Part shown: one piece after another, positions 30,817 to 45,800 of the stretch | Layout of the letters: the number at the start of each line of letters is the position of its first letter | Position numbering within the stretch: position 1 is the first letter of the stretch | Assembly: GCA_964035545.1 (NCBI GenBank) | Contig: OZ037765.1 | Location: 16,300,698-16,364,697, forward strand | Direction of reading: 5' to 3' | Source of the DNA: Bugula neritina | Taxonomy: Eukaryota > Bryozoa > Gymnolaemata > Cheilostomatida > Bugulidae | DNA length: 64,000 nt | Position numbers and translations under genes: made by a program | Notes under the pieces: model-generated | What the model was told of the DNA's origin: nothing | The model's database searches: none | The model's input: only the letters and a program-made list of their open reading frames with translations

Positions 30817-33800
30817 CTAAAATCTTATCAACTTCAAGAACACTAGGTTGACTATTGCCAAGAAAGACAGGCTAAAGACGAAGAGAGCAGGATCAATTCC
30901 CTCAACAATTGCCCGGATACTTCTCATCCCGGAATCTAGTTTACCATATGGTGCATACCGCTTTCTCCCAGGCTAGAAAAATAAAATAGTAAATTAATTA
31001 GGAAAAGAGTCAAAGGGATGTTTCAAGTATCATCACTCCAAGTTTATAAAAATATCTTTTTTCTAATGATAAGTACACGAGAATATATCTATAGAAAATT
31101 ACTTTGAAGAAACAAACTGGTGTGTTCACAACAGGAAGCTAGTATCCTAACATTGTACTCAAGAGACTATGCAAGAAAACCTTATTTATTATCCGACTCT
31201 TAAAATTAAATTGAAATTAATATAATCACATCAACATTATAATCTAATGTGTTAAATGATGCATAAGGTCTTAAAAGTTCCCTAAAAAGATATCCTAATT
31301 ATTGTAAATTCAGTGTCGATATTCAACAAAACTATCCTTACTGTTTATTAAATATACTGAAGTGCTAGACAAAGCAATGAGAAACTTGCTATAAAATAGG
31401 TGAATATATTCCCAGCAGTGGCCTGATTAACATATAAAATAATTAATATTATGAATACCATCATGAGGATTAAATTTCTACTCTCTTAAACCAGCCTTAG
31501 TAGTAATATTTTTGATTAGATGGTTAATGATGTAAATAGCCTAAGAATCAGTTGTGGGACTCAAGTGGTACAACCATGCTTTGGACATAAAAATGAACTA
31601 GAAATATTATAGTGAAGTATACTCACTAAAATATTGTTCTGTGTAAGATAGGCTATAAGATTTTTGTCATCTTTTGTTAATATGGGAGTGTATTCTTGAG
31701 GGTAGTCGTCTCTTTCCCACCATTTCCTAAATAGCATTCATATATGTTTTTATTATCTGCTGTTATAACTACGTCATTCACCCTGTCATATTTATCATTT
31801 CTCACAATGCCAATAATCTTCCTCATAATTGGAGGCCTACGCATGCCCATATGTTCATAATTTTTCCCAGTGTACTGATCAAACATGATAAACATAAGCA
31901 GAATTTAAGCCCACTTCTTATTCAGGTAACTTCACCAGATGTTTAAAAATATGGCATCATTTGTAGATCGTAATAGAAATGAATAGCAAGTAGCAGTAAC
32001 AATAGTTAAGGAAAAGAGTAAATACTGTAGAAAATAACAATTAAAACCGTGTATGGGATAAAATAATGGACTAGTGAGATTTTAAATAAGGTAGTTGTTG
32101 ACCACTTGATGCTAGAGATCACTGGCAACATGCTTGTTCATTTACAACCTACCTTCTCATAGATATGGCAGAGAAGTGATAGGTAAAGAGCTGAGCCTTG
32201 ATATACTTGGGTGGTTGGTGAGGAAATGGGCTATCCTGCAAGAGGCTGAGCACAGTGGGTTCATTTTCCAGCAGCCGGTAGAGCATCACAATGAACCAGT
32301 GGTTGTGCTGGTAAGAGCCCAGAGCAGCAAACCACATCTGCCAGTCCAGTCTAGGCTGATGAGGAGCTACATGTATATATACTGTATATTATATGAGTAT
32401 CACAACACAATGCATTAGAGTTATCTGCCCAAAATTGGACTAACAAGCAGCAGTAAAAGGCAACGTAATATGAACTTAAAGAATGGCTGCCTACCAAAAT
32501 TTATGTTAAAACATTCAGAAATATCAGCAAACTATTATTCTAACCTAATATTTATAATTCCTCAATGCCCTAACGTAATAAACTAATATTATAACCATTA
32601 GCTACTTGTCATTTGTGCATCAACTGTGAAGTTAATTATATATAGCAACAATTATTATGTTTAATTTTATTTCCACATCAAAAGTAGATGACATCAATTT
32701 AGCCTTATTTCCATTTCTAACTGCAGCTGATCAGTATTAGTATGAATATTTAAGTTACGTTTATAATTATTTGATGCTTTAATTTAGTGATTGGCCAGGA
32801 TGATTATCATGCAATGATCATCACATTGGAGTATCAAAAATTGGGTTTGCAATTGACAATAGAAAATTATTGCAATATTTATCATTGTTAAATTACCACA
32901 CACCATCAATAGCTAATGAGTCATACAATAAAAACATTAATAAGAACTACTATAAGTGACTGAGCAATAAAAATACTCTAAGAAACAGAGCTATACATGG
33001 GGTAAACAACTGTAAAACTGTATTTTAGTTATAGTGTAAACATATTTGCAACACTGTTTTTTTCTAGTAGTCATTCACATTTAACAACTTTTAGAAATAA
33101 TGATAGTTTCTGCAATTACACAGAAATGAAGATGGCCTACAATTAATTTTAAAAATGAAACCACAATTGTTGTACAAGAATGAGCTCACCAACAATAGGT
33201 GGGCGTCTTTCAAGTTGCCCTGGTTTATATAAAAATGTATATTCTTTCCAGTTAACTTTATCATTACTTCCAAATACAACCACTTCTGGTCTTCCACCTA
33301 CACCAGTCATTCTATAAGAAAGAGATATGATTATACTGTATACACTAATATAACATAGTTGACTTATTCTTAGATATAGGTTCACACTTTACTTACTAGC
33401 ATTATACCCAATGGTACTAACTGATTAATAAAGGGATTATATGACAGTGGCTGACATTACAATATTTCACATAATGATTTTTAATATAAGAATAACTCTG
33501 CTACAAAAATAGGCTACAAGCATTATAATATATACCAAATTGAAAGAAACAAAAACATCAGTTTGACTACAAATGTTTAATAGTTTAAAAGTGTATTCGC
33601 TGAAGCAAAGACTGCCCCATGTAGGAAACAACTGATGTTGAGGATAAGTGTATAACTGACTAGTTATTCTCATAATTAAAAATTGACAGTTTCTTCATCT
33701 AGTATACCTCTAGTGCAGTATTTGATTAAGTACATGCGTGAAAGGTCTGTCCATATTCAGATATGAGCCACCAAAAACATTATCAAAACAATACTTTGCC

Positions 33801-36800
33801 ATGCACCAAGAATTCAGTGAAGACTAATGTTCAAAAAGCAAACTTCATGCATTACATAAATTCACACACAATTCAATGCAAATTCTGTACAACATATATA
33901 CTTTCAGAAATTTTAATGTTTTTTAATATTGCAACATAAATTATTTTTTTGAAAAACGGGCTATAAATCTAAAAAAAATTCAACCTATAAATAAATTCAA
34001 GTTTGTCAAACTGAAATTCTGCAAAATTAGAGGTAAAAGTGAAGTTTTGGAGATTTATAGGAAATTATTATACTGATTTCTCTACATTATATTATGTACA
34101 TCATTATATGCATTCCAGGTGAAGCAATAGCAGTGTTTTATAAAGTGTTTTTAAATGTAAAATATGCAAACAAAAAATCATGCAAATCTGATGAAACTAC
34201 ATACTGCTTCAAGCATTTGGTACAGGAAAATATTATATTTTGAGACTATATCAATGAAACGCAGACACCTACGTAGGCAAAATAATTTTTTTAAAGTTTG
34301 AACCGTTTTAGAAACACTTGACAGTAGGGTTCACCATCTGATTTCATAATTAATAGCTTATACTTCCCATTTTATCTTCAAATTAAAGCTATAAATAATA
34401 TTTCCAGTGTTTAAAGTCAATTTTACTATGACAATCCTAGTAAAAATTTCAATACTCTTACTGGGACTGGATTACACACTTTTAATCCTCAAACATTCTC
34501 TAGAGTCTAGATGATAGCCAAGGTATATATAAATATTTTAATACTGCATAAATGAAGTGTGCTAGGGATTCTTTAAATGATAATAATGAACTACTTATAA
34601 GGAGCATATATAATCATTAGAGTTTGCAGTTTATAATTACTTTTTCACTACAACAAACATAATTAAAATTGTGATATCTATTTTAATAAATATTTAGGAG
34701 AACTAAATAACCTAAAGCAAAAAGGTTCAAGCTGGTATTTCATTATGCAATACAGTGCATCTATTTAAAGGTGGGTAAACTTAATCTTTAATGTAGCTGA
34801 TGTTTGAAGGCAATTTCTCTACTTCCCAGAGTATGAATTGCTATGTACAAATGTTTATCATCATTACTTTTCTATACTTCCTTTAAGGCACAAAAGTGCA
34901 AGATAACTTTTACTTACACTGGCTACCGGACAGGGTGACCAGTGAGAACAACTTGAAGTGGAAACAGGTTTAGACGAACCTGCGGAACAGCCCATAGGAA
35001 TTGACAAGTTGCAGATTATCAGTTTCTTGGTGCCACCTGAATATTTGAGGTGGCAGTTTAGACTGTATGGACCTCTCTATCACAGTGTGAGGCACCAGAC
35101 TGATACAGAACATGAATATAACCACACTGCTCATCACTACAGTGCTGAACACAGAATAAAACACTTTCACGAACCCTTTTTCCACAGTAACTGATCTACA
35201 AAAAAAGAAATTTTGTGTTGGATATAATTCAAAGTAAAATTTTGACAATAAAACAATGTTCTTTTTCAGGGTATAGAATGAAACAATTAAACAACTGCAT
35301 ATAAATGTTGCTACTTAAAAGTAGCATATTGTTTAAATATGTTTTGGTTGTATGTCGTACTCACTGATAAAGTGCAGTGCTAATTTCCCATAGAAGAGAA
35401 GAAATAGCCACCCATATACTGACGCCAGTAGCATAGTAAACATATACCGCAAAACCTTGCTTTGTAAAATCTGAAAATGTGAAAAATAAAAATCTTTTTT
35501 AAACTTTAATGAAAAAAATTCACACAGAATTTTATTATTGCCAAATACAAGTCAACAAGTAGAGTTGAAATTAGGAGGTGCTCACAAATTAACTGTTAAC
35601 GAACTAGCTAGTGAAAAACCCTATTGATTAAGTTGCTCTTAATAATACAAGAAAAATTTAACAAGAAGACAACTCTTAACATTTCCGATGTTTGGCTCAC
35701 GGTTAGTTCACTGCACTTGGCTTATAGGCAGCAGAGTTTTGACAACTCCAACATTCAAGATGAAGGCATTGTTGCAGTATTGTAAGGTAAATCACGACTT
35801 TTCTAAGAATTGATTTTACATGGTAGCTGAAGAAATTAGAATGGTATACAAGCGCACATTACTTATTTTAGAACTAATGATGACTCACTTATTTTGGAGA
35901 AGATAACTCCATCAGATATAGAAAAGGAAAAATATTTATAGCTGAAAACAGCTAGTACAGCAAAAGCTGTGAGATTCAACAGAGTACCGCATGAAGACTT
36001 TAACATGTTTAGAGTTTTCTGCCACTGTTTTCTAGCACCTCGTCCTAGGTAAAGTAAATAAACATATTCTAATTAAAAATATAACAAAATAATAAATATA
36101 ATTAAAGACCATATACATATCGGTCACCATCTTTCACTCTAATTTTAACTTTCTTTTACAACGAAGTACATAATTTTTATATTGAAGATTCTGTCAACAC
36201 AATATTTTACTAGTATGGGTACAACTTATATGTTTACCTAATGGTCTGTGTACACTGTAATCGTCTATGAGAGAGAAACACAGTACAATAGTGAGCAGAT
36301 TAAAGAAGTTGTAGTTACCAGTCATCAGTATAAGTAGTTGGAGAGAGATCTACAAATATATCACACAAAAGATTAAAATCACTAATTCTCAAGTCATTTT
36401 TAGAATGGGCAATTTTTGTCTCAGCATTAGAACTTTATATGACTTTCATTATATTTTTAAATATTAACCAACATCATACAAAAAAAAATTTTTTTCTAAA
36501 CAATCATCAAAGTATAAGAAACATAATCACCACTTTATAATAATGGTGCATTCATTACACAGGTAATTGTTAATGAAATGTATTTATGGGATTATCTTCT
36601 CCAACTAAAGTGTGTATTATGAGCCATTTGTGAGTACAGGATTGCAGTTACATTTAATGCAGCTAGGTCAGTTATAACTGTCATAAATATTATCTAATAG
36701 AAGTAAAAAATAGAATATAATATTTTACGGTATTATTACAATAAATATAAGCCTAAAATTAATAGCACCTACTATACTGAAGTGCTTTGGTACATCAGTT

Positions 36801-39800
36801 TACTATAAACAGATTATAATAGCCAGCATTCTAATCTTGTCACCTACTAACAAATCTAATGAAACTATAAAACCTCAGAAGTGCAATGCTGTCACAAAAA
36901 ATAACTATAACTATAATTGTTTGCTAAGTTTTCATTTTAAAAATGGCCGATTTTCAAACTGCTTTCTCGAAATTACATTACAAACAACTGCCATGCACCA
37001 CTTGAAAGATCAGCATGCTTCACGACAAGCAGCAAACAAATAAAACCAAGTTTGCTAACAAAAAAGCTTGGATAGATTCTTATAGATTCAAATTAAATGA
37101 ATATAAATAATTATGAATAGATAATAAGTGGTAGGCCTACAGAGGCAGATACATAATAAGATTTTGTCTTATATATACTATAATGGGAGAGAATGAAAGT
37201 TTCATGGACAAGACCAAGGGAAGGGTTAAATTCCATTACACCATGGCAGTCAACAACTTAGACATACCATCAACACTTATATTACTTATATATTTGCTGT
37301 GGCACTACCTCACAGAGCATAATTATATCCACAGTTATATATTCAACAATCACTACAACATATAATATAATGCAGTATATACTACATTGAGTAAGGTGAA
37401 CAATAGAGATAAAGAAACTAATTCAATCAAGTTGTTTGAACAAGAGCTTGGTTGCTATGAACAACATTTCATAGACTATACAATGGCCGATAGGAAGGGA
37501 AGTACCGCAGAAATAAGCAGCATGTAGTTAGTGATTGCTGACTGACAAGATAGCCTAACTTTATTGCTGTTTTTATTCAGGTAACTATGAAGCTTTAGCA
37601 ATATTTAATCAATATCAGTTTTGCCTATCTTCAGCTCACTGCAGTAAATAGCAATAGTAATTTACTTTATGCTAATAAATTCAACTGCTGGTTTTTCACC
37701 ACATCACATCATTTCAAGTTTTCAAGATGATGTTTCAGCACCTTCCTTAGCCTAGAGTCAAGACAGGGGTAGCTGTAGAGTGAGAAGTTTTGGACTAACT
37801 GAATGCAATGCATATAAAAGTAAGGATAGAGTTAATATTATATTACATTGATGGAAAGACTGTGCATTATTTTATAGTAGTACACTACATTGACAAAGAA
37901 ACAATAAAAAGACATTAACTTGAAGTTTTCATAAAAAGTACCATAAAGTGTACATAATTGAATGAAAACACACAGTTTTATACTACACGTATACAACAGT
38001 GCAGTTTTTATCTTTATGTGCTACAAGTTAAACACTTGTTTAACTAATGAACTGATTAACTCTTGTATCTTCAAACTACAGTGTAAAATATCCAAATATC
38101 TTTTAATGCAAGTATTTTATAGATGAAAAGTATTTAGGACAGGAGAAGACAACTAGAACAGAAAACATGCCATCCTCACCAGGTAGAAGTGCTTCATCAA
38201 AGAGATCTTCATCAAAATCACCAGCAAGAACTCAACAGAATGCCAACTCTAAGAGAACGCCAAGGTGAGACGATTACAACCAGGTACTATATCTGCTGAA
38301 TCAAGCTAATGACATCTTAGAACTCAAACCGAACAATCAATTTTTATAGTAAATCTGGAAAGAAAATTGGAAGTGCAATGAGTCAAGGAAAGAAGTCGAT
38401 GACATCAGCCAAGTCAGTGTCATCTTTGCAATCCAGACTTCTGTCAGCTAAAAAGTCAACACCAGAAGACAACAAGCCAAAGAAGGTGATGATGAGGACA
38501 CCTGATTTAGAAGCATTAAATCTTCGGACAGAAGACCTTTCATTCAGTGGCTTGACACAGTTACCAACTGAGATGTTTATAGGTAGGTTTACTGGCCCAA
38601 TAGGTGTAGCTACCAACTGAGAACTGGAAGAGTAGGAGACTGACATGTGTACTCGCATACTATAAAGTAGCTAAACCCCAATTTTATTAAATTATAAAAT
38701 TGACTTCCTATTTCAAAATTTGCTACGCTCATACAACAACTTCTTACACTTTATATTGATATTTGCTACAGCTGCTGACACAATAGGAGAGTTGGACATC
38801 AGTGGGAATAACTTGAGATCTATACCCGCAGACATTTGGAAATTGCATGAGCTTCGAGCTTTAAATCTCAGCCAGAATAGCATCAAGTCTACATCAGCCA
38901 GTGACTACTCAGGATTACCTAAAGACTTGGCTAAACTCAAACATCTCCAGGTATTATTCACATCAGCCACTTTCAAATAATCTACTTCCAAACAATTCTA
39001 AATGATTACTGTCATTGTTTTAAAATTCATTCATTGAAATAATAATCTTCTGTACAACAAAATTTGTGCTGTGACCATAATTGTCATTGTAAATATTTTG
39101 TTTGATGACAGATAGTGGCCATATCCGAATGCAATCTCAGGTATGTTCCAGCTGTGGTGTTTGAATGCATTGCTATAACCAGACTGGATCTAAGCAGGAA
39201 CAAGTTTCAGATGTTGCCTCCAGAAATAGGTATGCAATGTTTATAGTTTAAACTTTAAACCATTACTAACATATAATACAGAGGTGGGCATGTAAATTTA
39301 TTTATGATGAAAATTCGAGTGTTGGTTAAAGAAAAGAATTATAACTACACCATACACCAGTTGCTTTATTCATTATTTATAAACTTTAGCTCAGCATTCA
39401 GGCTGATTGCATATATAGAGAGAAAAGGGGTGGAATTAACAAAATTCTAATACAATCAGCCTTTGCAGATGCACCAGACTGTTCAAAGTGAGTGAACTGG
39501 TTGTGCTGGTTTGGTTTGCATGTGGTGAATCTAACGGCAAATGTGAAGAAGGGGGATTTCACAAACAAGAAGATGATTTATCCTATCCATCCCTGCAAGA
39601 CTCCAAAAATAATATAATGCTATAATATTGCAGGAAACCTGGTGGATTTAGAATATTTAAACATGAGTGAAACAAGCATCAAATCTTTGCCCCCAGAAAT
39701 AGCATTCTGTGAAAAGTTACAAGAGTTGAACATGTATGGAAATATACTGGAAATGCTGCCAGAGACAATGAGGGAGCTGCACGAGCTGACAGAACTTAAA

Positions 39801-42800
39801 ATAAATGCAAGAAGTTTCCATAGCAATCTCGATGACTACATGAACAAACTGCTGAGGTAACTAAGATAATGAATAACCATGCTGTAGTTTAGCTCTAATG
39901 GCCTAACTAAAGGGGAGAAAACTTCTAACAATCTTACTGTGCTCATGACTTGTTAAATAGAGCAAATATTTTCTATTCCAAATTGCGAAAGTGACGGGGA
40001 GGGAATATGGAGTAAAAACAATAAGTATTTGATGTCTATAAAACAAATTTTGATACATATTTATTTGCTTTATAACATAGGAATGGAAACATAAAGTCAC
40101 AGCACATTCCCAGCGTACTGTTTGACATTCCAGAACTGAGAACATTAGATCTGGATGGTACGAGGATCAACAGTCTACCTGAGAAAAACAGTTGTAAGCT
40201 GGAGGAACTCTACCTCAGCAACAATTACTTTTTGTCAGTACCAAAAGGGCTTCAGACTTTACCATATCTTGTTATGGTAGACATGTCGCATAACTTTCTA
40301 CCTGCTATACCTGATAACATACACGAGTTTTTACCAAGTATACGCATTTTGAGACTAAACTACAACCTACTTACTTCTCTACCACATGGACTTTGCAACC
40401 TCATAACATTGGAAGAATTGGAACTATCTAATAATAAGTTAGCGTGAGTACATTTCTATCTCTAAAAATAATATGAAAGGTTACAAAATATAGCCAAAAT
40501 ACATGATTTTGGGAATATTTGTTATTAAATTTTGCATAAACTATTATAATGTCATCATATAGCAAACAAAATTAGTATTATTGCATATCCTTTCTTCTGT
40601 AAAATAGACATTCTAACTGAGTTAGTTTTGTATCTGCAGGCAGCTGCCTCAAGGCATAGGAAACCTGACACAGCTCAGAGTATTGAGAGCAGCTAACAAC
40701 AGGATCTACAGTCTTCCCAATAGCTTGTGTGATCTGCTAGACCTTGAAACACTGGAGTTGACCAACAACAGACTGGCAGAACTTCCAGTAACAATGTTCA
40801 ACCTGACTAAGCTCACCCACATGCACACATTCTCACATATGAAACCTGTGGGCTTGTGGCTCCACAAGAACCCCATCATGGAGCCACCAGAAGTAAGGGA
40901 ATCAGCACTACCCCCACCATTCTCTACACTAACTTCCCACTGTCCCCCAGCTATCCTCTACACTAACTTCCCACTGCCCTTAGCTATCCTCTACATTAAC
41001 TTCCCACTGCCTCCCAGCTATCCTCAACATTCACTTCCCACTGCCTCCCAGCTATCCTCCACACTAACTTCCCACTGCCTCCCAGCTATCCTCTACACTA
41101 ACTTCCCACTGCCCTTAGCTATCCTCTACATTAACTTCCCACTGCCTCCCAGCTATCCTCAACATTCACTTCCCACTGCCTCCCAGCTATCCTCCACACT
41201 AACTTCCCACTGCCTCCCAGCTATCCTCTACACTAACTTCCCACTGCCCTCAGCTATCCTTTACATTAACTTCCCACTGCCTCCCAGCTATCCTCAACAT
41301 TCACTTCCCACTGCCCCCCAGCTATCCTCTACATTCACTTCCCAGTGGTCTTACCTTCAACTGGAGTTTTCTGCACCTATCCTCTAGTGAACTACACATT
41401 TCAGTAATCTTTAGCTGTTGATTAAAAATATCTTTAACCTAAATTAATATCTTCATCAACAAAAGATAATCTCAAAGGCCTTCTACCATTCAGAATTCTC
41501 TTGTACCTTTGAGACACACTAAATCCAAATAGCACAATACTCTGTACACTAGAATAATGTTACATTGGGCAATATAGGAATACAAATATTCAAGTATTTT
41601 TTTATTTTATAAAGGACATTTACAGTGCAAATTTGCTCTTATATAATTTGGATTTTGGTTTTCAGAGGAAAAAATCTTTATGGCAGTAATCATTATATTT
41701 TTACGCACCCAGGTGATATGGAAAGGGGTACAAATCAAGCCACTGTTCACCTATTTGAGAAAACTTCAGATTAAGAGAACAGAGCATCTACAGCCAGTGA
41801 AGCTGATTCTACTGGGACAGCAAGGATGTGGAAAGACAACTCTCAACAGAACAATCTCATCGGCTGCCAAGTGTCCAACTAGTTCTGACAATACACAAAA
41901 GGCAGCTCTACACAACTATTTGAGTGCCGAGGAGAAGTCAAATCTTATGAAAAGACTACCCAGAGATGAGTTGATAGAGAATATAGAAGAACCCAACAGG
42001 TACAATTTTAAGGCGCTAGTAATTATAGTAGGAGAGATAACTCCAAACCTTAAATACAAGTTTTCTAGGATAGTATTAATGTTACATGACACAGCCATTT
42101 TAAGAGCTGTTTTCACTGTCTTCGTCAAAAGTCAACACCCCACAAATGAATACCATTAAAGGTTAAAATATACTCATACGTGGACTTGAGTTTCATAATA
42201 AGTTTTTTCTAGATAATTTTAATATTATGAAGTTGATGAAATCTGAAATTTTATGACAAAATTTAAGTTACTCAAAAAGCTTAGTGGCCTAGAAGAAATT
42301 AACAATGATGATGTATATGCATGCTAGTGTTAATAGAGCATTATCTCAACTTTTTAGACAGGATAACCTGGGTTCCAGGTAAGAGCATTTTATAGCCAAT
42401 GCATCAACTCTACCCATTATTCTGCCACAATGTACAAAATAGTTTTACTCAAGTTTATTACTATTTTCCACATATTTTATGCATTTTACATATTTACTGT
42501 AAAAGCTAGCGGTGAATATTGGCACTGAATCATTCTTGTGGCAGAATTGTGATCAGAAAAAAACTTAATGCTTCTTAAGCTAATACATTTAGTGAATGTT
42601 AACCTAACATTTTGCTTTAATAACACAGGTAGGTCTACTAAGTTATTGTATGCATTACTAGGCAAGCTGCCCACATACCTGCTCTTGCTGCTTATAGATG
42701 TGGCAATATGAAACTTGCTGGAGAATTTAACTAACCAATGTTGTTCTCTTAACTGTTAAAACGTTATTTAAAGTCTCATAGGAAAAAAAGTAACGATACA

Positions 42801-45800
42801 TGTGTGAACTAGTGGATTCAGCTGCTTCCTGCTCACTTTAGAGAACTTTAAGTTATAACTTTGACATGGCTGAAAGCCTACAAGGCCCAGCAGTGATTTG
42901 GCTTATATAGACTATATACTAGTACCCTGAGCTTGCAAAGAGAAAGTGATGAAATAAGCACATTCTGTTCCAAGCAACAACCCCTAGACTTAAGACATGA
43001 AATGTAACTGTACTAAATAGCCTATAATTATTACTATGTATTTCAGCACGTGTGTTGCTTCAGTCACACATTGGCAGACGGAGAATTCAATCAGATTTTG
43101 CAGCTATGACCTTGGAGGGGCAAACATGTACAAAGTATTGCATCAACACATGCTGGATAAAGAAGCTCTAACTCTGCTAGTGTATGACCACAGTCAATTT
43201 TCCCAGCAGGTATTTCAGTCACCATCTCCTAAATCAACTATAGTAGCATTACTCAAACTAGTTACTGGTCATAAGTGTCATGTCGCAAGAGTAGCACTTG
43301 CACACACCTGTGCACCAACTGCTGCTGACCATTCTGTGTCATTTTTTCCAAATATTAGCAAGAAAACATCATTTTAAATAAAGCAAAGAACTCGGAAAAT
43401 CTTAGACAGGCACTGCTCTAATAACAGAAACGAAGTTGAAAGAAATGAAACTGAAACATATATCTACATGTTTTATATTTCCCGATAACCGGCAGCATAC
43501 TTCATTATTTTAATTTTAGCCAGAAACATATTACAGCCAAATAGGCTATTGGATAGATTTGCTACACCTGCATGTGCCAGGAGCTGTTGTTAAACTAGTC
43601 GGAACTCACAGAGATCTGCTGGCTCCTGAGTGTGTAGACTCGTCACAAGTCGAGGAAAGTGTGAAGAGACAGATAGATGAGTACAAGGCATATCTAGCAA
43701 CAGAGTTGAGCAAGGTGAGCTGACTTGACCAGAGATTTAGTATAAAAGAGTAGCCAGAATAAAAGTAGCTCAGGAGCCTCCCAGTTTTTCAACAAATCTC
43801 AACAATTTACCATAAATTTTAAAACTCTCAGGCTTTGCTTTCACAAGAATAGCATGACTACGATTTTATGATCTGACACTATTGCCACCCAATCACCAAG
43901 TAGCGAAATAAGTTGCAAATGAACATTAACTGTTTTGCACTATTAAATTGTATTGCTAGATGCTTGGGTTAGAAAACACAATCGATTCATTTTGAAATAG
44001 TATAACACATTTTTTTGTTTAAAACGTTCAAAAGAATAAAACATTTTGCTGTATTAAGTATTTTCATCAGCTGTACTCTATATATGTTTAAGCTGAAGGA
44101 AAAAATTGAAAAAGTGAAAGCAAAATCAGAGGCGAATGTACAGAAAGCAAGTAGCAACCTGACGGAGTTTGACCCCATGGCTAATATTCTGCAGCTGGAA
44201 TATCAAGCTAAACAAATGAAAAACCTATTGGACAACCCATTGAAAATTATGCCAAAAATAGCCCTAGTTAGTTGCACTGAGGGTGTAGAAGGTTCGAGAT
44301 TACATTTGACAATTATAATGAAACCGCATCATCCACTACCCACAGTATTTTATGGAAATAACAGTTGCCAGTTATTCAACAATACATGACAATTTTCAAA
44401 CCATTTCTTTAGGAGTTCTGGAATTAATTTCCGATATTGAGATGATAGCCATTAACAAAGAGCTGATGCCCACTGGCCAAAGATACATACCAATGTCCTG
44501 GCAGAAGCTTAAAGGGGCCATTAAGAAGCGGCCAGGCTACAAACTCAATTGGGCTCAGGTAATTAGAGAGACAACAGTAAGTAACACATTGTTTTATTAC
44601 ATTCAACAGTAAATAAATAAGAGATCTAGATTATAGCTTAAAACCTACTCATGTACAGTGCCAAGGTAAAATTTTCACTAGGTAAAGGATTTAGGAGTGA
44701 AGTACAAAATCCAAGGAGAGATCTTAACAGATGCGCTAGAGTATGCTCACAACTGTGGTGATGTCCTGTGGCTACAGAACCATCACAAGCTCAAAGAAGT
44801 GGTATTTCACAAACCATTTAAGCTAATAGAAGCACTGAGAGGCATCATACACCACGATATCTCTAGCATCCTTGATTTTAATGGCAACAAATCTTTCTCT
44901 AGTATTGGCAAGCTTTCAAAGGTAAATATTTTACAAACACTAGAAAGACATGTTCAGTATGACACCATTTTCATCAGAGTAGAAGTTTCATAGGTTTTGC
45001 ACAGTTTTGTTAGTAAATATTTACTCAATCATTGCTTTTGTGAAACAGTCAACCAGTTTCCCTCAATATCTTTGGTCCTTTAGGAGCAATTTGAAGAATG
45101 TAGAAACAGAATGTTGACACATGGGGAGATTTCCAGACAGCTGCTGTTAGGCTTATGGTACTACTTGCCGTTCAGCACAGACAGAGAGCAACTTACAGAT
45201 ACATATGAGCTCATCAAAGACTTTGAATTGGCGTATCTAGTACCCCAGTCGGATTTACCTACATCTAAGACCTACTGTGAACCACTGATGGTAGCTTCAG
45301 CAACACTGCATTAAACCAACATTTAACTCTCTTTTCACATTAATTTGAGAAATACACATATACGTTCATTAGGAATTAAGAATTCAAAATTTGAAGTCAA
45401 TGAAACTATCTTGCGATCACCATAACAGCAAAACATCCATGTGTTTGGGCAAAAGAGCATAGATTGATATATTTTTTCTTCACACAGGTTGTTCCCTGGT
45501 ATGTTAGTATTGAATCAAGACTCTCTGACATTGAGATCCACTGGGATAGAGTGGCAGAAGAAGGCATGAGAGAGATGGAAATAGTCTATACGTTTCCTCA
45601 TACATTCCCTGAAGGAATTTTTGAACGTATGAGCACACAACTCCAACAAGATGCCGATATCCGATTAGACTGGGCCAACACTATATACATAGAGGCCAAA
45701 GATAAAAAGACTTTGGTTAGACGATTTGTAAACCAAACAAGTTCAGAAATCAACGTGCAAATACAGGTGAATGATCTTGAGAATAAGACATCATAGATAT

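Noticed and set aside
37813-37820. TATA box for the nested ROCO gene
   Set aside because: A single TATAAAAG word in AT-rich DNA, about 350 bases from the ATG, is not enough to call a promoter.
40893-41387. In-frame extension of ROCO exon 7 through the minisatellite as coding sequence
   Set aside because: A good donor (GTAAGG) ends the exon at 40892, and the next exon at 41713 (VIWKGVQ) continues the family pattern in phase. The array is better read as intronic unless retained transcripts are found.
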